DNA of 15,010 nucleotides. Source: Desulfobacterales bacterium (GTDB lineage Bacteria > Desulfobacterota > Desulfobacteria > Desulfobacterales > C00003060). Location of the stretch: assembly GCA_030629475.1 (NCBI GenBank), contig DAOVOU010000012.1, forward strand, positions 1-15,010, in the 5' to 3' direction. The notes under the pieces were generated by a model, which was not told the DNA's origin, ran no database searches, and saw only the letters and a list, made by a program, of their open reading frames with translations. This document shows positions 5,008 through 12,048 of this stretch, piece by piece (position 1 is the stretch's first letter; each line of letters starts with the position of its first letter). Both the position numbers and the translations under genes were made by a program.

Positions 5008-7443
5008 ATGACGCACACTGAAACGATAAAGAAACAGAGTAAAGCTTTTCTCGAGACCGCAAATGAATACGTCCACTTGCGACTGATCATGTTATTGGGG
5101 ACAACCGTTCTCATTGCTGTTCTGCTCTTTCCGAGTCTCTTGATGACCATGCCCAGGTATCATATTGGCGATGTTGCCGAGAAGGACGTCAAATCACCCA
5201 AGGATTTTCTCATAGAGGACAAAGAAGCGACTCAGAGGAAGCGACAGGAAACGGCCCGATCTATCCTGACTATCTACGATTTTGACGACACCCTGGCATC
5301 GAAACTGGGAGGGCGGATCACCCATGCTTTCAAGCATATGCGGGCTTTGCCTGCAGCAGCCAATCCTGGGGCAATTGCCAGGGGCACTGACGGAGTTAAG
5401 GACCGAAAACCTGGCCAGAGTACTCCACTGACTCAAACCCGTTCACGTCATGATCTGATCTGGAAGGAAAAACAGGCATTTGAAGATATGCTCGGGGTCC
5501 AAGTCAGCAATGGTGTCTATAAGATCTTGGAAAAGGAAAACTTTTCTGAGTCCATGACGCGAGAAATTGTCCAGCTCCTGCGCACTGTATTGCAAAACGG
5601 CATTGCGGGCAACAAACAACTCGTACTTCAGCAACAGCACAAGGGTATCATGGTTCGCACGCTCTCTTCTAAGAAAGAGATCCATGTGAATGATCTCCAG
5701 AGGTTTTATGGCCTGGATGAGGCAAAAAATGCCCTGGCAAACAGCGGCAGAGCCCTGTTGAAGGATCTTGACTATTCTCTTCGTAATGTTGTGATAGACC
5801 TGGCTCAGCATTTGATCCAACCCAACCTGACCCTCAACAAGGGCGAGACCGAAAAACGGAGAAATAAAGCAGTTGCTGAGGTCAAGGCAGTATTAACCCA
5901 AATCAAAAAAGGAGAAATGCTTGTCCGGGAAGGACAAAAGGTATCCCAACTGCATATGGATAGGCTCCAGGCCCTTGAATCCGAAATGAGAAGAGAACAC
6001 CTGTTTACCATCACTGTGGGATTTATACTCCTTGCCATTGCCTTCTTCGTCATTTCCTTTACGACCAATTTCAGGACAGACGAAAGTCTAGCCTTGAAAA
6101 ACATTGACCTTCTCTTTCTATGTACCATGCTGGTCATCCTGTTCTCATTAAATGAAGTATCAGTCTATTTGGTCAAAGGGATCGCAAGGAACATTCCTTA
6201 TTCCATAGAGGCTTCTTCAGCCTTTTACGCCATACCCGTGGCAGCGGGTGCCATGACGGTGTGCCTGTTCATGGGCATGCAGGTGGCACTCCCTTTTTCC
6301 CTGGCCTCGGCCTTTGTAGCCGCCTTTCTCTTTGAAAACGAGTTCGACATGTTCCTGTTTTTCCTATTGAGTGGCACATTGGGCGCATACTGGGTACGTA
6401 ACTGTAAAGAGCGGGGCACATTGATCAAAGCCGGCTTGAAAGTGGGTCTTGTCAATGTTCCGGTTGTCACGGCACTTCATATGTTCAGGGGATCCGGTCT
6501 TGAATTGAACCTCCTGTGGGACTGGGTCTTCAGCCTTCTTGGAGGTGTGAGTTCCGGAATTTTGGCAACCGGATTTGCCCCTGTCGTGGAGATGAGTTTT
6601 GCTTACACTACAGATATCAAGCTCTTGGAGCTTGCCAATCTGGACCGCCCTGTCCTGCGAAAGCTCATGCTGGAAGCCCCGGGAACCTATCATCATTCTG
6701 TGATTGTAGGCTGCCTGGGGGAGGCTGCAGCCGCCACCATCGGGGCCAATCCACTATTGGCCAAGGTGAGTGGCTACTACCACGACATTGGCAAGCTCAA
6801 GAAACCCCTTTATTTCATCGAAAACCAGGTGGGGCACGAAAACAGACACGACAAACTGACGCCATCCATGTCGAGCCTGATCCTTATCGCTCACGTGAAA
6901 CATGGTGTGGAGATAGCCAGGAACCATAGGCTCGGAAGAAAAATTATCGATATCATTCAACAGCATCATGGTACCAGCCTAATCACCTATTTCTACGAAA
7001 AGGCCAAACAGCTAAAAGGCGAGGATGCCGTCAATACGGAGCATTTCAAGTACCCGGGTCCCAAGCCTCAGACCAAAGAGGCAGGCCTCGTCCTGCTGGC
7101 CGACGTAGTGGAGGCTGCATCCAGGTCCCTTGAAAACCCTACGCCAGCCCGAATCAATGGGCTCGTTCAAAGGATCATCAACAAAATATTCTTAGATGGG
7201 CAGTTGGATGAGTGCGAACTTACCCTGAAAGACCTTCATGAGATTGCCAAAAGTTTCAACAAAATCCTAAACGGCATCCACCATCACCGAATCGAGTATC
7301 CCAAAAGGGTCGCCAGGATCGATGGTGTGACCCAGAAGCTGAATGGAAATTCTGATAGAAGACAGGCAAGATCGTTACAGAATCGCTCACGAGGAAATAG
7401 AGAAGAAGGCGAAAACAATATTAAACGCCTTGGAATGTCCTGA
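5008..7443 (+). CDS. 7TM-HD phosphohydrolase, PgpH/YqfF-type (probable cyclic di-AMP phosphodiesterase)
   Basis: From ATG 5008 the product is 811 residues. It has one membrane segment (about 24-46), a large extracytoplasmic 7TMR-HDED-type domain (about 50-330, with SPKDFLIEDKEATQRKR), then a block of about seven membrane segments (about 332-530). A cytoplasmic HD domain follows, with H562 in TYHHS, H592-D593 in YYHDIGKLKKP, HVKHG, QHHGTS and DVVEAASR. In Listeria this architecture (PgpH) hydrolyses cyclic di-AMP; the same role here is inferred. The start is uncertain. ATG 4954 adds 18 lysine/arginine-rich residues and overlaps phoH, while ATG 5008 has its ribosome-binding site beyond a hairpin. 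The C-terminus runs 101 bases into ybeY with low-complexity sequence beyond the usual HRIEYP end. Confidence 0.9.
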   Translation: MTHTETIKKQSKAFLETANEYVHLRLIMLLGTTVLIAVLLFPSLLMTMPRYHIGDVAEKDVKSPKDFLIEDKEATQRKRQETARSILTIYDFDDTLASKLGGRITHAFKHMRALPAAANPGAIARGTDGVKDRKPGQSTPLTQTRSRHDLIWKEKQAFEDMLGVQVSNGVYKILEKENFSESMTREIVQLLRTVLQNGIAGNKQLVLQQQHKGIMVRTLSSKKEIHVNDLQRFYGLDEAKNALANSGRALLKDLDYSLRNVVIDLAQHLIQPNLTLNKGETEKRRNKAVAEVKAVLTQIKKGEMLVREGQKVSQLHMDRLQALESEMRREHLFTITVGFILLAIAFFVISFTTNFRTDESLALKNIDLLFLCTMLVILFSLNEVSVYLVKGIARNIPYSIEASSAFYAIPVAAGAMTVCLFMGMQVALPFSLASAFVAAFLFENEFDMFLFFLLSGTLGAYWVRNCKERGTLIKAGLKVGLVNVPVVTALHMFRGSGLELNLLWDWVFSLLGGVSSGILATGFAPVVEMSFAYTTDIKLLELANLDRPVLRKLMLEAPGTYHHSVIVGCLGEAAAATIGANPLLAKVSGYYHDIGKLKKPLYFIENQVGHENRHDKLTPSMSSLILIAHVKHGVEIARNHRLGRKIIDIIQQHHGTSLITYFYEKAKQLKGEDAVNTEHFKYPGPKPQTKEAGLVLLADVVEAASRSLENPTPARINGLVQRIINKIFLDGQLDECELTLKDLHEIAKSFNKILNGIHHHRIEYPKRVARIDGVTQKLNGNSDRRQARSLQNRSRGNREEGENNIKRLGMS

Positions 7444-7795
7444 CGGGGAGTTGTCCGTCCTCATTGTAGACGATCTGGAAATCGCGAGGCTCAATAAGAC
7501 ATACTTGGGCCGATCCGGCCCGACGAATGTAATTGCATTTCCAATGCGAGATGGCCCTTTCGGGCAAATTAGCCCGAACCTCTTGGGAGATGTGGTCATA
7601 TCCCTCGACACAGCAGCCCGCGAAGCACAGGACGTCAGCATATCTGTTGAATCACGATTCGACCAACTCTTGATCCACGGGATCTTGCACCTCTTTGGAT
7701 TTGACCACGAGAAAACATCAGAACAGGCCAAAGCCATGAGGATTAAGGAGGAAGAATTGCTAATGTTGCTGCAGGATTTCGAATTGAGGGATTGA
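7343..7795 (+). CDS. ybeY: Endoribonuclease/rRNA maturation factor YbeY
   Basis: This 150-residue protein has the zinc-binding motif H112-G-x2-H116-L-x-G-x2-H122 (HGILHLFGFDH) and the conserved TNVIAFP at 61-67. YbeY is a metal-dependent endoribonuclease needed for 16S rRNA 3'-end maturation and ribosome quality control. MEILIEDRQ matches the family N-terminus, so ATG 7343 is preferred although it lies 101 bases inside the preceding gene in another frame; translational coupling is likely. The partner phoH is two genes upstream, as in many bacteria. Length is normal and all three metal ligands are present. Confidence 0.95.
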   Translation: MEILIEDRQDRYRIAHEEIEKKAKTILNALECPDGELSVLIVDDLEIARLNKTYLGRSGPTNVIAFPMRDGPFGQISPNLLGDVVISLDTAAREAQDVSISVESRFDQLLIHGILHLFGFDHEKTSEQAKAMRIKEEELLMLLQDFELRD

Positions 7796-7811
7796 GGGAT
7801 TCGCAATCCCT
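7795..7811 (+). terminator. Hairpin after ybeY
   Basis: AGGGATT (7795-7801) and AATCCCT (7805-7811) are perfectly complementary around CGC, starting on the last base of the ybeY stop. A direct repeat (ATTGAGGG) precedes it. There is no T-run afterwards, so it may be an RNA-stabilising 3' hairpin rather than an intrinsic terminator. Confidence 0.35.
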
Positions 7812-7822
7812 AAATCTGTTCA

Positions 7823-7867
7823 ACTTTAGCTCACTTTAGACACTTTAGCTCACTTTAGTTCACTTTC
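7823..7867 (+). repeat. ACTTTAG tandem array before pdxJ
   Basis: Units ACTTTAGCTC (7823-7832), ACTTTAGAC (7833-7841), ACTTTAGCTC (7842-7851), ACTTTAGTTC (7852-7861) and a partial ACTTTC form about 4.5 copies with alternating 10/9 spacing. The same unit precedes the NifS-like gene at 1035-1059. A good ribosome-binding site follows at 7873-7877. Confidence 0.8.
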
Positions 7868-7884
7868 TTTTTGGAGGTTATGAT

Positions 7885-8604
7885 ATGCCATCCTTAGCAG
7901 TTAACGTCGATCATGTAGCCACGCTCAGGGAAGCAAGAAAAATTAATATCCCGGACCCGGTCACGGCCGCAGCAATGGTGGAGCTGGCCGGTGCCGATGG
8001 GGTGGTTGTCCATCTTAGAGAAGATCGACGACATATCCAGGACCGGGATGTCCGACTTCTACGGGAAACGACTAAGACCAAGTTGATCCTGGAAATGGCC
8101 ACAACTTCGGCAATGATTGCCATTGCCCTGGAAATCAAACCCAACCTGGTGACATTAGTGCCGGAAAAACGGGAGGAGTTGACCACCGAAGGCGGCCTCG
8201 ACCTCAATCTTCACAAAGATGCGGTATCCGATGCAGTCCAGGCTCTTCAAAAAGGGGGAATACCGGTGAGCATCTTTGTTGACCCTGACCTGGATCAGAT
8301 CAAGCTTGCCCATCGGATAGATGCCAATTGCGTAGAGATTCATACGGGAACTTTTTGTGACGCAGATACCCCAAAAAAGGGGGCTGAAGCCTTCAAAAAA
8401 ATCGTGGACAGCGCAAAACTTGCCCACAAATTGAAACTTCGGGTCAACGCCGGCCACGGCTTGGGTTATCAGACCATCAAGGCATTTAAGGGACTTTCCG
8501 AAATCGACGAATTCAGCATCGGCCACAGCATCATAGCCCGTGCAGTCTTCGTGGGCCTGGATCAGGCTGTAAGAGAAATGATTGCATTGATCAAGGAGCT
8601 GTGA
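7885..8604 (+). CDS. pdxJ: Pyridoxine 5'-phosphate synthase PdxJ
   Basis: This 239-residue TIM-barrel enzyme condenses 3-amino-2-oxopropyl phosphate with 1-deoxy-D-xylulose 5-phosphate to pyridoxine 5'-phosphate, the last ring-forming step of DXP-dependent vitamin B6 synthesis. Conserved segments are NVDHVATLREAR (7-18), HLREDRRHIQDRDV from H43, E70, LVPEKREELTTEGGLD (91-106), EIHTG (151-155), NAGHGL with H191, and FSIGHSIIARA with H214. GGAGG at 7873-7877 lies seven bases before ATG 7885. Length is normal and nothing appears damaged. The PLP it supports is the cofactor of the NifS-like enzyme elsewhere in the window. Confidence 0.97.
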   Translation: MPSLAVNVDHVATLREARKINIPDPVTAAAMVELAGADGVVVHLREDRRHIQDRDVRLLRETTKTKLILEMATTSAMIAIALEIKPNLVTLVPEKREELTTEGGLDLNLHKDAVSDAVQALQKGGIPVSIFVDPDLDQIKLAHRIDANCVEIHTGTFCDADTPKKGAEAFKKIVDSAKLAHKLKLRVNAGHGLGYQTIKAFKGLSEIDEFSIGHSIIARAVFVGLDQAVREMIALIKEL

Positions 8605-8608
8605 AGTG

Positions 8609-8632
8609 ATTTCGGAATGCGGATTGCGGAAT
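8609..8632. repeat. GGATTGCGGAAT-type simple repeat at a deletion junction
   Basis: The segment after the pdxJ stop is built from TTCGGAATGCGG and GGATTGCGGAAT. The same units occur in reverse orientation at 10353-10412 (CGCATTCCGAAA and ATTCCGCAATCCG). It ends directly where recognisable Nnr coding sequence begins. Confidence 0.6.
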
Positions 8633-8636
8633 ATGG

Positions 8637-8810
8637 TATATCGTTGCCGTAGATATCCCCTCCGGTCTTGACTCAGACACTGGCAAATCACGTGGTTGCT
8701 GCATCAAGGCGACTCTGACTGTGACCTTTGGATTAGCTAAAATTGGCCATGTTGTGTTACCAGGAACAGAGTTTGTCAGCACATTGGAGGTTGTTGATAT
8801 TGGAATCCCG
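8637..8810 (+). pseudogene. Remnant of the Nnr epimerase (YjeF_N) domain
   Basis: The frame of the downstream dehydratase is open back to a TGA at 8607. It encodes VAVDIPSGLDSDTGKSRG, then KATLTVTFGLAKIGH and a VVDIGIP end, which are the C-terminal motifs of the YjeF_N NAD(P)HX epimerase domain. About 150 N-terminal residues expected for that domain, including its fold start and most of the cofactor site, are absent. No ATG or GTG in this frame lies before 8721. The domain cannot be functional as it stands. Confidence 0.75.
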
Positions 8811-9761
8811 CCTGCTGTTGTTGACGAGGTCGGCCCAAAACAGCATCTCCTGACCCGAGAAGTGATAAAGCCCTGTTTTAGATCGAGGGCACTTCAAAGC
8901 CACAAGGGATCCACCGGGCATCTCCTGGTTATAGGGGGATCACCAGGCAAGACAGGTGCGGCGGTCATGACAAGTCGCGCGGCCATGCGCATGGGTGCAG
9001 GCATTGTAACCCTTGGAATTCCAAAGAGCCTCAACATGGCCATGGAATCGCAGTTAACCGAGGTGATGACCGTGCCGCTCCCTGAAAATGCCAACCAGAC
9101 CTTGGGGTTATCCGCATATGAGAAAATTATGGGCCTCCTGGAGGGCAAGAAGGGGCTGGCCATTGGCCCAAGCATGGGCACGGCCAAGCCAACACAGGAT
9201 CTGGTTAGAAGGCTCATCCAGACATCCCATGTTCCAGTAGTAATTGACGCAGACGGCCTCAACGCTCTTATTGGAGGCTTGGAGTGTTTGAAAGACCTGA
9301 AGGTGCCTGTCGTGATGACGCCTCATCCGGGTGAGATGGCAAGACTTGTGGGAACGACGCCTTCACAGGACCAGCAAGAAAGGATCCGTAAGGCCCGCAA
9401 CTTTGCGACAACCCACAAGGTCTATTTGGTCTTGAAAGGAGCAAGAACAGTTGTTGCTCACCCTGACGGGACCGCCTCGATCAACCCCACTGGAAATCCC
9501 GGTATGGCTTCCGGCGGGATGGGAGACGTGCTCACAGGCATGATTGCAGGTCTGATCGTCCAGGGTCTGTCTGTTCGTGAAGCCGTAAATGCAGGTGTCT
9601 ATTTGCACGGTTGTGCGGCCGATTTCCTTGCCCAAAGCATGGGTCCGGTGGGATTTCTCGCCTCGGATGTCATAGAAATTCTTCCTGGGCAAATCAAGGA
9701 ATTGGAGAAGTCCCCCCGGGGGCGCCCTTCCTACCCGAACGTATTTATCAGAACCCTTTGA
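8721..9761 (+). CDS. nnrD: ADP/ATP-dependent NAD(P)H-hydrate dehydratase (truncated bifunctional Nnr)
   Basis: From GTG 8721 this gives 346 residues. Residues 1-30 are the tail of the epimerase domain; about 45-330 is the ribokinase-like CARKD dehydratase. It converts NAD(P)H hydrates back to NAD(P)H using ADP or ATP. Visible motifs are HKGSTGHLLVIGGSPGKTGAA (61-81), IDADGLNAL (175-183), PHPGEMARL (201-209) and NPTGNPGMASGGMGDVLTG with catalytic D269. The dehydratase looks intact. Bifunctional Nnr is normally near 500 residues, so the shortened N-terminus is a real truncation. AAGG at 8706-8709 could serve GTG 8721. Stop TGA at 9759-9761 overlaps a TTG that may start tsaE. Confidence 0.88.
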   Translation: MTFGLAKIGHVVLPGTEFVSTLEVVDIGIPPAVVDEVGPKQHLLTREVIKPCFRSRALQSHKGSTGHLLVIGGSPGKTGAAVMTSRAAMRMGAGIVTLGIPKSLNMAMESQLTEVMTVPLPENANQTLGLSAYEKIMGLLEGKKGLAIGPSMGTAKPTQDLVRRLIQTSHVPVVIDADGLNALIGGLECLKDLKVPVVMTPHPGEMARLVGTTPSQDQQERIRKARNFATTHKVYLVLKGARTVVAHPDGTASINPTGNPGMASGGMGDVLTGMIAGLIVQGLSVREAVNAGVYLHGCAADFLAQSMGPVGFLASDVIEILPGQIKELEKSPRGRPSYPNVFIRTL

Positions 9762-10249
9762 AAAGCAAGGAACATCACATTGTCTCCCACTCTCCTGAAG
9801 AAACAGTTCGCCTGGGGGCATTTCTCGGCAAATACCTGACCAATGGATCGGTAATTGGCCTGAGCGGCGAACTGGGGAGCGGCAAGACCTGTCTTACCCA
9901 GGGGATTGCCAGAGGTTTACAGGTACCTGAGGACCTTTATGTAACGAGTCCCAGTTATACCCTGGTGAATGAATATCCCGGACGGCTTCGCCTCTTTCAC
10001 GTGGACCTGTATCGCATAGGAAACGTCGTAGAACTAGATGAGATTGGCCTGGATGAGATCATTGGAGGTGATGACGTCACAGTCATTGAATGGGCCGAAA
10101 AGATAATCGACGTACTCCCAAAAGAACGACTCTTTATCTCGATTTCCATTGTGGATGACCAGACGCGCGAATTGCACCTGACAGCATATGGACAAAGTGC
10201 TGTTGATTTGATAGAGAGATGTCTGCTTGAGTTTGGTCCATATACTTGA
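9758..10249 (+). CDS. tsaE: tRNA t6A biosynthesis ATPase TsaE
   Basis: TsaE is the ATPase that acts with TsaB and TsaD in making N6-threonylcarbamoyladenosine at position 37 of ANN-decoding tRNAs. From TTG 9758 the product has 163 residues. It shows SPEETVRLG near the N-terminus, Walker A GELGSGKT at 37-44, TSPSYTLVNEY (63-73), LFHVDLYRI with D83, and VIEWAEK with E111. The start is unsettled: no in-frame ATG lies after the nnrD stop. TTG 9758 overlaps the nnrD TGA, which favours coupling. ATT 9779 lies seven bases after AAGGA (9767-9771). Upstream in-frame starts would run far into nnrD. The stop codon lies in a 14-bp tandem repeat. Confidence 0.9.
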   Translation: MKSKEHHIVSHSPEETVRLGAFLGKYLTNGSVIGLSGELGSGKTCLTQGIARGLQVPEDLYVTSPSYTLVNEYPGRLRLFHVDLYRIGNVVELDEIGLDEIIGGDDVTVIEWAEKIIDVLPKERLFISISIVDDQTRELHLTAYGQSAVDLIERCLLEFGPYT

Positions 10250-10297
10250 TACTGGATGCTTGATACTGGATGCCCGATGCCGGATGCCCGATGCTGG
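10245..10297 (+). repeat. 14-bp tandem repeat over the tsaE stop
   Basis: CTTGATACTGGATG occurs exactly twice (10245-10258, 10259-10272), then the variant CCCGATGCCGGATG (10273-10286) and the partial CCCGATGCTGG (10287-10297), about 3.8 copies. The TGA stop of tsaE (10247-10249) is inside the first unit. Confidence 0.85.
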
Positions 10298-10352
10298 TTA
10301 TTCGTTTCACCCTCTTTAAATCCGCATTGCGCCTGGCGGCTTGAGAACATTA

Positions 10353-10412
10353 CCGCATTCCGAAATGCGCATTCGTCTCATTCCGCAATCCGAAATCCGA
10401 AATCCGAAATCG
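10353..10412. repeat. ATTCCG/CCGAAAT simple-repeat block before lysC
   Basis: CGCATTCCGAAATGCGCATTC is followed by ATTCCGCAATCCG and three exact copies of CCGAAAT (10390-10410), ending five bases before the lysC ATG. It is the reverse complement of the unit family found at 8609-8632. No ribosome-binding site is visible between it and the start codon. Confidence 0.75.
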
Positions 10413-10416
10413 AAAA

Positions 10417-11631
10417 ATGGCTTTGATTGTTCAAAAATATGGTGGCACTTCGGTCGCGAACCTGGACCGAATCCGAAAGGTTGCCAAACGAATCATCAGG
10501 GTGTATTCCGCCGGCAATGACGTGGTCGTAGTACTCTCAGCCATGGCCGGAGTAACAGACAGTCTCATCCAATTGGCACATCAGATAACCAATGATCCCA
10601 ACAGGCGAGAACTTGACGTCTTGTTGGCCACAGGCGAACAAACGACGGTGTCCCTGTTGTGCATCATGTTAGAATCCATGGGCTGTCCAGCCATATCACT
10701 TCTAGGTCATCAGGCTGAAATTGTAACCGACAGGGCCTTTGGACAGGCTCGCATCGTAGGAATACATGCCACCCGAATCAAGGAGCTCCTCACTCGAAGA
10801 AAAATCGTGGCGGTTGCTGGTTTCCAGGGCCGCGACCAAGAAGGCAATATCACTACCCTAGGCAGGGGAGGCTCTGACACGTCTGCTGTAGCTCTGGCAG
10901 CCGCGCTCAAGGCCGACGTGTGCGAGATTTATACGAATGTGGACGGGGTCTATACCACAGACCCCAATCTTTGTAAAGATGCCAAGAAACTTCATAAGAT
11001 AGCCTATGATGAGATGTTGGAGATGGCCAGTCTGGGTGCCAAGGTGTTGCAAAGTCGGGCCGTAGAGTTTGCCAAGAAGTTTGGTGTGCCCGTTCATGTT
11101 AGATCGTCTTTTGTAGAGGAGGAAGGAACCATGGTCGTGGAAGAGGAGGACATGGAACGACTTGTAGTATCGGGTATCACCTACACCAAGGACGAAGCAC
11201 GCATCACCTTAACTAAGGTCCCAGACCGGCCTGGCATTGCTTCGACCATTTTTACACGTATAGCCGAGGCTGGAATCGTTGTGGACATGATTATCCAAAA
11301 TACGCGGAAGGGAGGACTGACCGACCTCACATTTACTGTACCCAAAGACGACTATCGAAAGGCCATGGCTATTCAGAAAGAGGTGGCTAAATCGATTGGC
11401 GCTGAACAGGTGTTGGGAGACGAACATATTGCCAAAGTGTCAGTTATCGGCGTGGGGATGCGAAGCCATTCCGGTGTGGCTGCCAAAATGTTCACGGTCC
11501 TTGCAAAAGAAAATATTAACATCACGATGATTAGTACCTCGGAAATAAAGATCTCGTGTGTCATTGAAGAAAAATACACAGAGCTGGCAGTCCGAGTCCT
11601 TCATCATGCCTTTGGATTGGATTCTCCATAG
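10417..11631 (+). CDS. lysC: Aspartate kinase with two ACT domains
   Basis: This 404-residue enzyme phosphorylates L-aspartate, the first step towards lysine, threonine, methionine and diaminopimelate. The amino-acid kinase domain (1 to about 245) shows KYGGTSV at 7-13, ATGEQ at 71-75, TTLGRGGSDTSAVALAAAL at 146-164 and TNVDGVYTTDP at 173-183. Two ACT domains follow (about 262-330 and 340-402) with VPDRPGIAS and SHSGVAAKMF, as in lysine/threonine-inhibited monofunctional enzymes. Length is typical. ATG 10417 starts MALIVQKYGG as expected but has no ribosome-binding site. Purine-rich sequence before Met239 and Met246 may allow a separate regulatory subunit. It lies last in the tight cluster; a long repeat-rich gap follows. 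Confidence 0.96.
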   Translation: MALIVQKYGGTSVANLDRIRKVAKRIIRVYSAGNDVVVVLSAMAGVTDSLIQLAHQITNDPNRRELDVLLATGEQTTVSLLCIMLESMGCPAISLLGHQAEIVTDRAFGQARIVGIHATRIKELLTRRKIVAVAGFQGRDQEGNITTLGRGGSDTSAVALAAALKADVCEIYTNVDGVYTTDPNLCKDAKKLHKIAYDEMLEMASLGAKVLQSRAVEFAKKFGVPVHVRSSFVEEEGTMVVEEEDMERLVVSGITYTKDEARITLTKVPDRPGIASTIFTRIAEAGIVVDMIIQNTRKGGLTDLTFTVPKDDYRKAMAIQKEVAKSIGAEQVLGDEHIAKVSVIGVGMRSHSGVAAKMFTVLAKENINITMISTSEIKISCVIEEKYTELAVRVLHHAFGLDSP

Positions 11632-11645
11632 CAGCTTCGTTTACA

Positions 11646-11688
11646 GTTAAGTAGTTGAGTCGTTGAGTCGTTGAGTCGTTGAGTCGTT
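11646..11688 (+). repeat. 8-bp tandem repeat after lysC
   Basis: GTTGAGTC occurs four times in tandem (11654-11685), with a degenerate copy before it and a partial GTT after it. It starts about 15 bases beyond the lysC stop. There are no spacers. Confidence 0.85.
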
Positions 11689-11770
11689 CTCAATCTGTAC
11701 CCCAGACCGGGGTTGCTGGCTTGGTGGCTCATAATAAGCCAGGCACCAGGGGGCTAACTAGTGATGTTCT

Positions 11771-11903
11771 CAAGGCGTCAGCCGCAAACAATGACAAAAC
11801 AAAAATGTTCCAATGACAAAAACAATGAAATTTCAACAAGTTCGTTTTGGTCATTTTGTCATTTGGTATTCGAATTTGTTTCGAGTTTGCGGCTCACGCC
11901 TTG
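11771..11903. repeat. 133-bp palindromic element in the lysC-comEA gap
   Basis: Ends CAAGGCGTCAGCCGCAAAC (11771-11789) and GTTTGCGGCTCACGCCTTG (11885-11903) are inverted repeats with 18 of 19 positions matching. Inside, CCAATGACAAAA (11810-11821) faces TTTTGTCATTTGG (11854-11866). No protein is credible here. The whole gap 11632-12048 (417 bases) otherwise holds the 8-bp array, a GC-rich hairpin near 11700-11712 (CCCCAGACCGGGG), the facing pair TGGCT/AGCCA at 11725-11741, and no gene I can support. Confidence 0.7.
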
Positions 11904-12048
11904 AAAACAGTACGAGTTTCGATATTCGGCCTGCCCTGGCGCGACTTCCTTGGAACAGGCTGTTTCGCCTATAGGCCAGGTCTGGGCCAGGGATTTTGTT
12001 TGAACATGACTTTTCGTTCAGCCACTAACTACTCGACTACTGAACCAA

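Noticed and set aside
7795..7811. Firm intrinsic terminator after ybeY
   Set aside because: A good stem is present but no T-run follows, so only a low-confidence call is kept.
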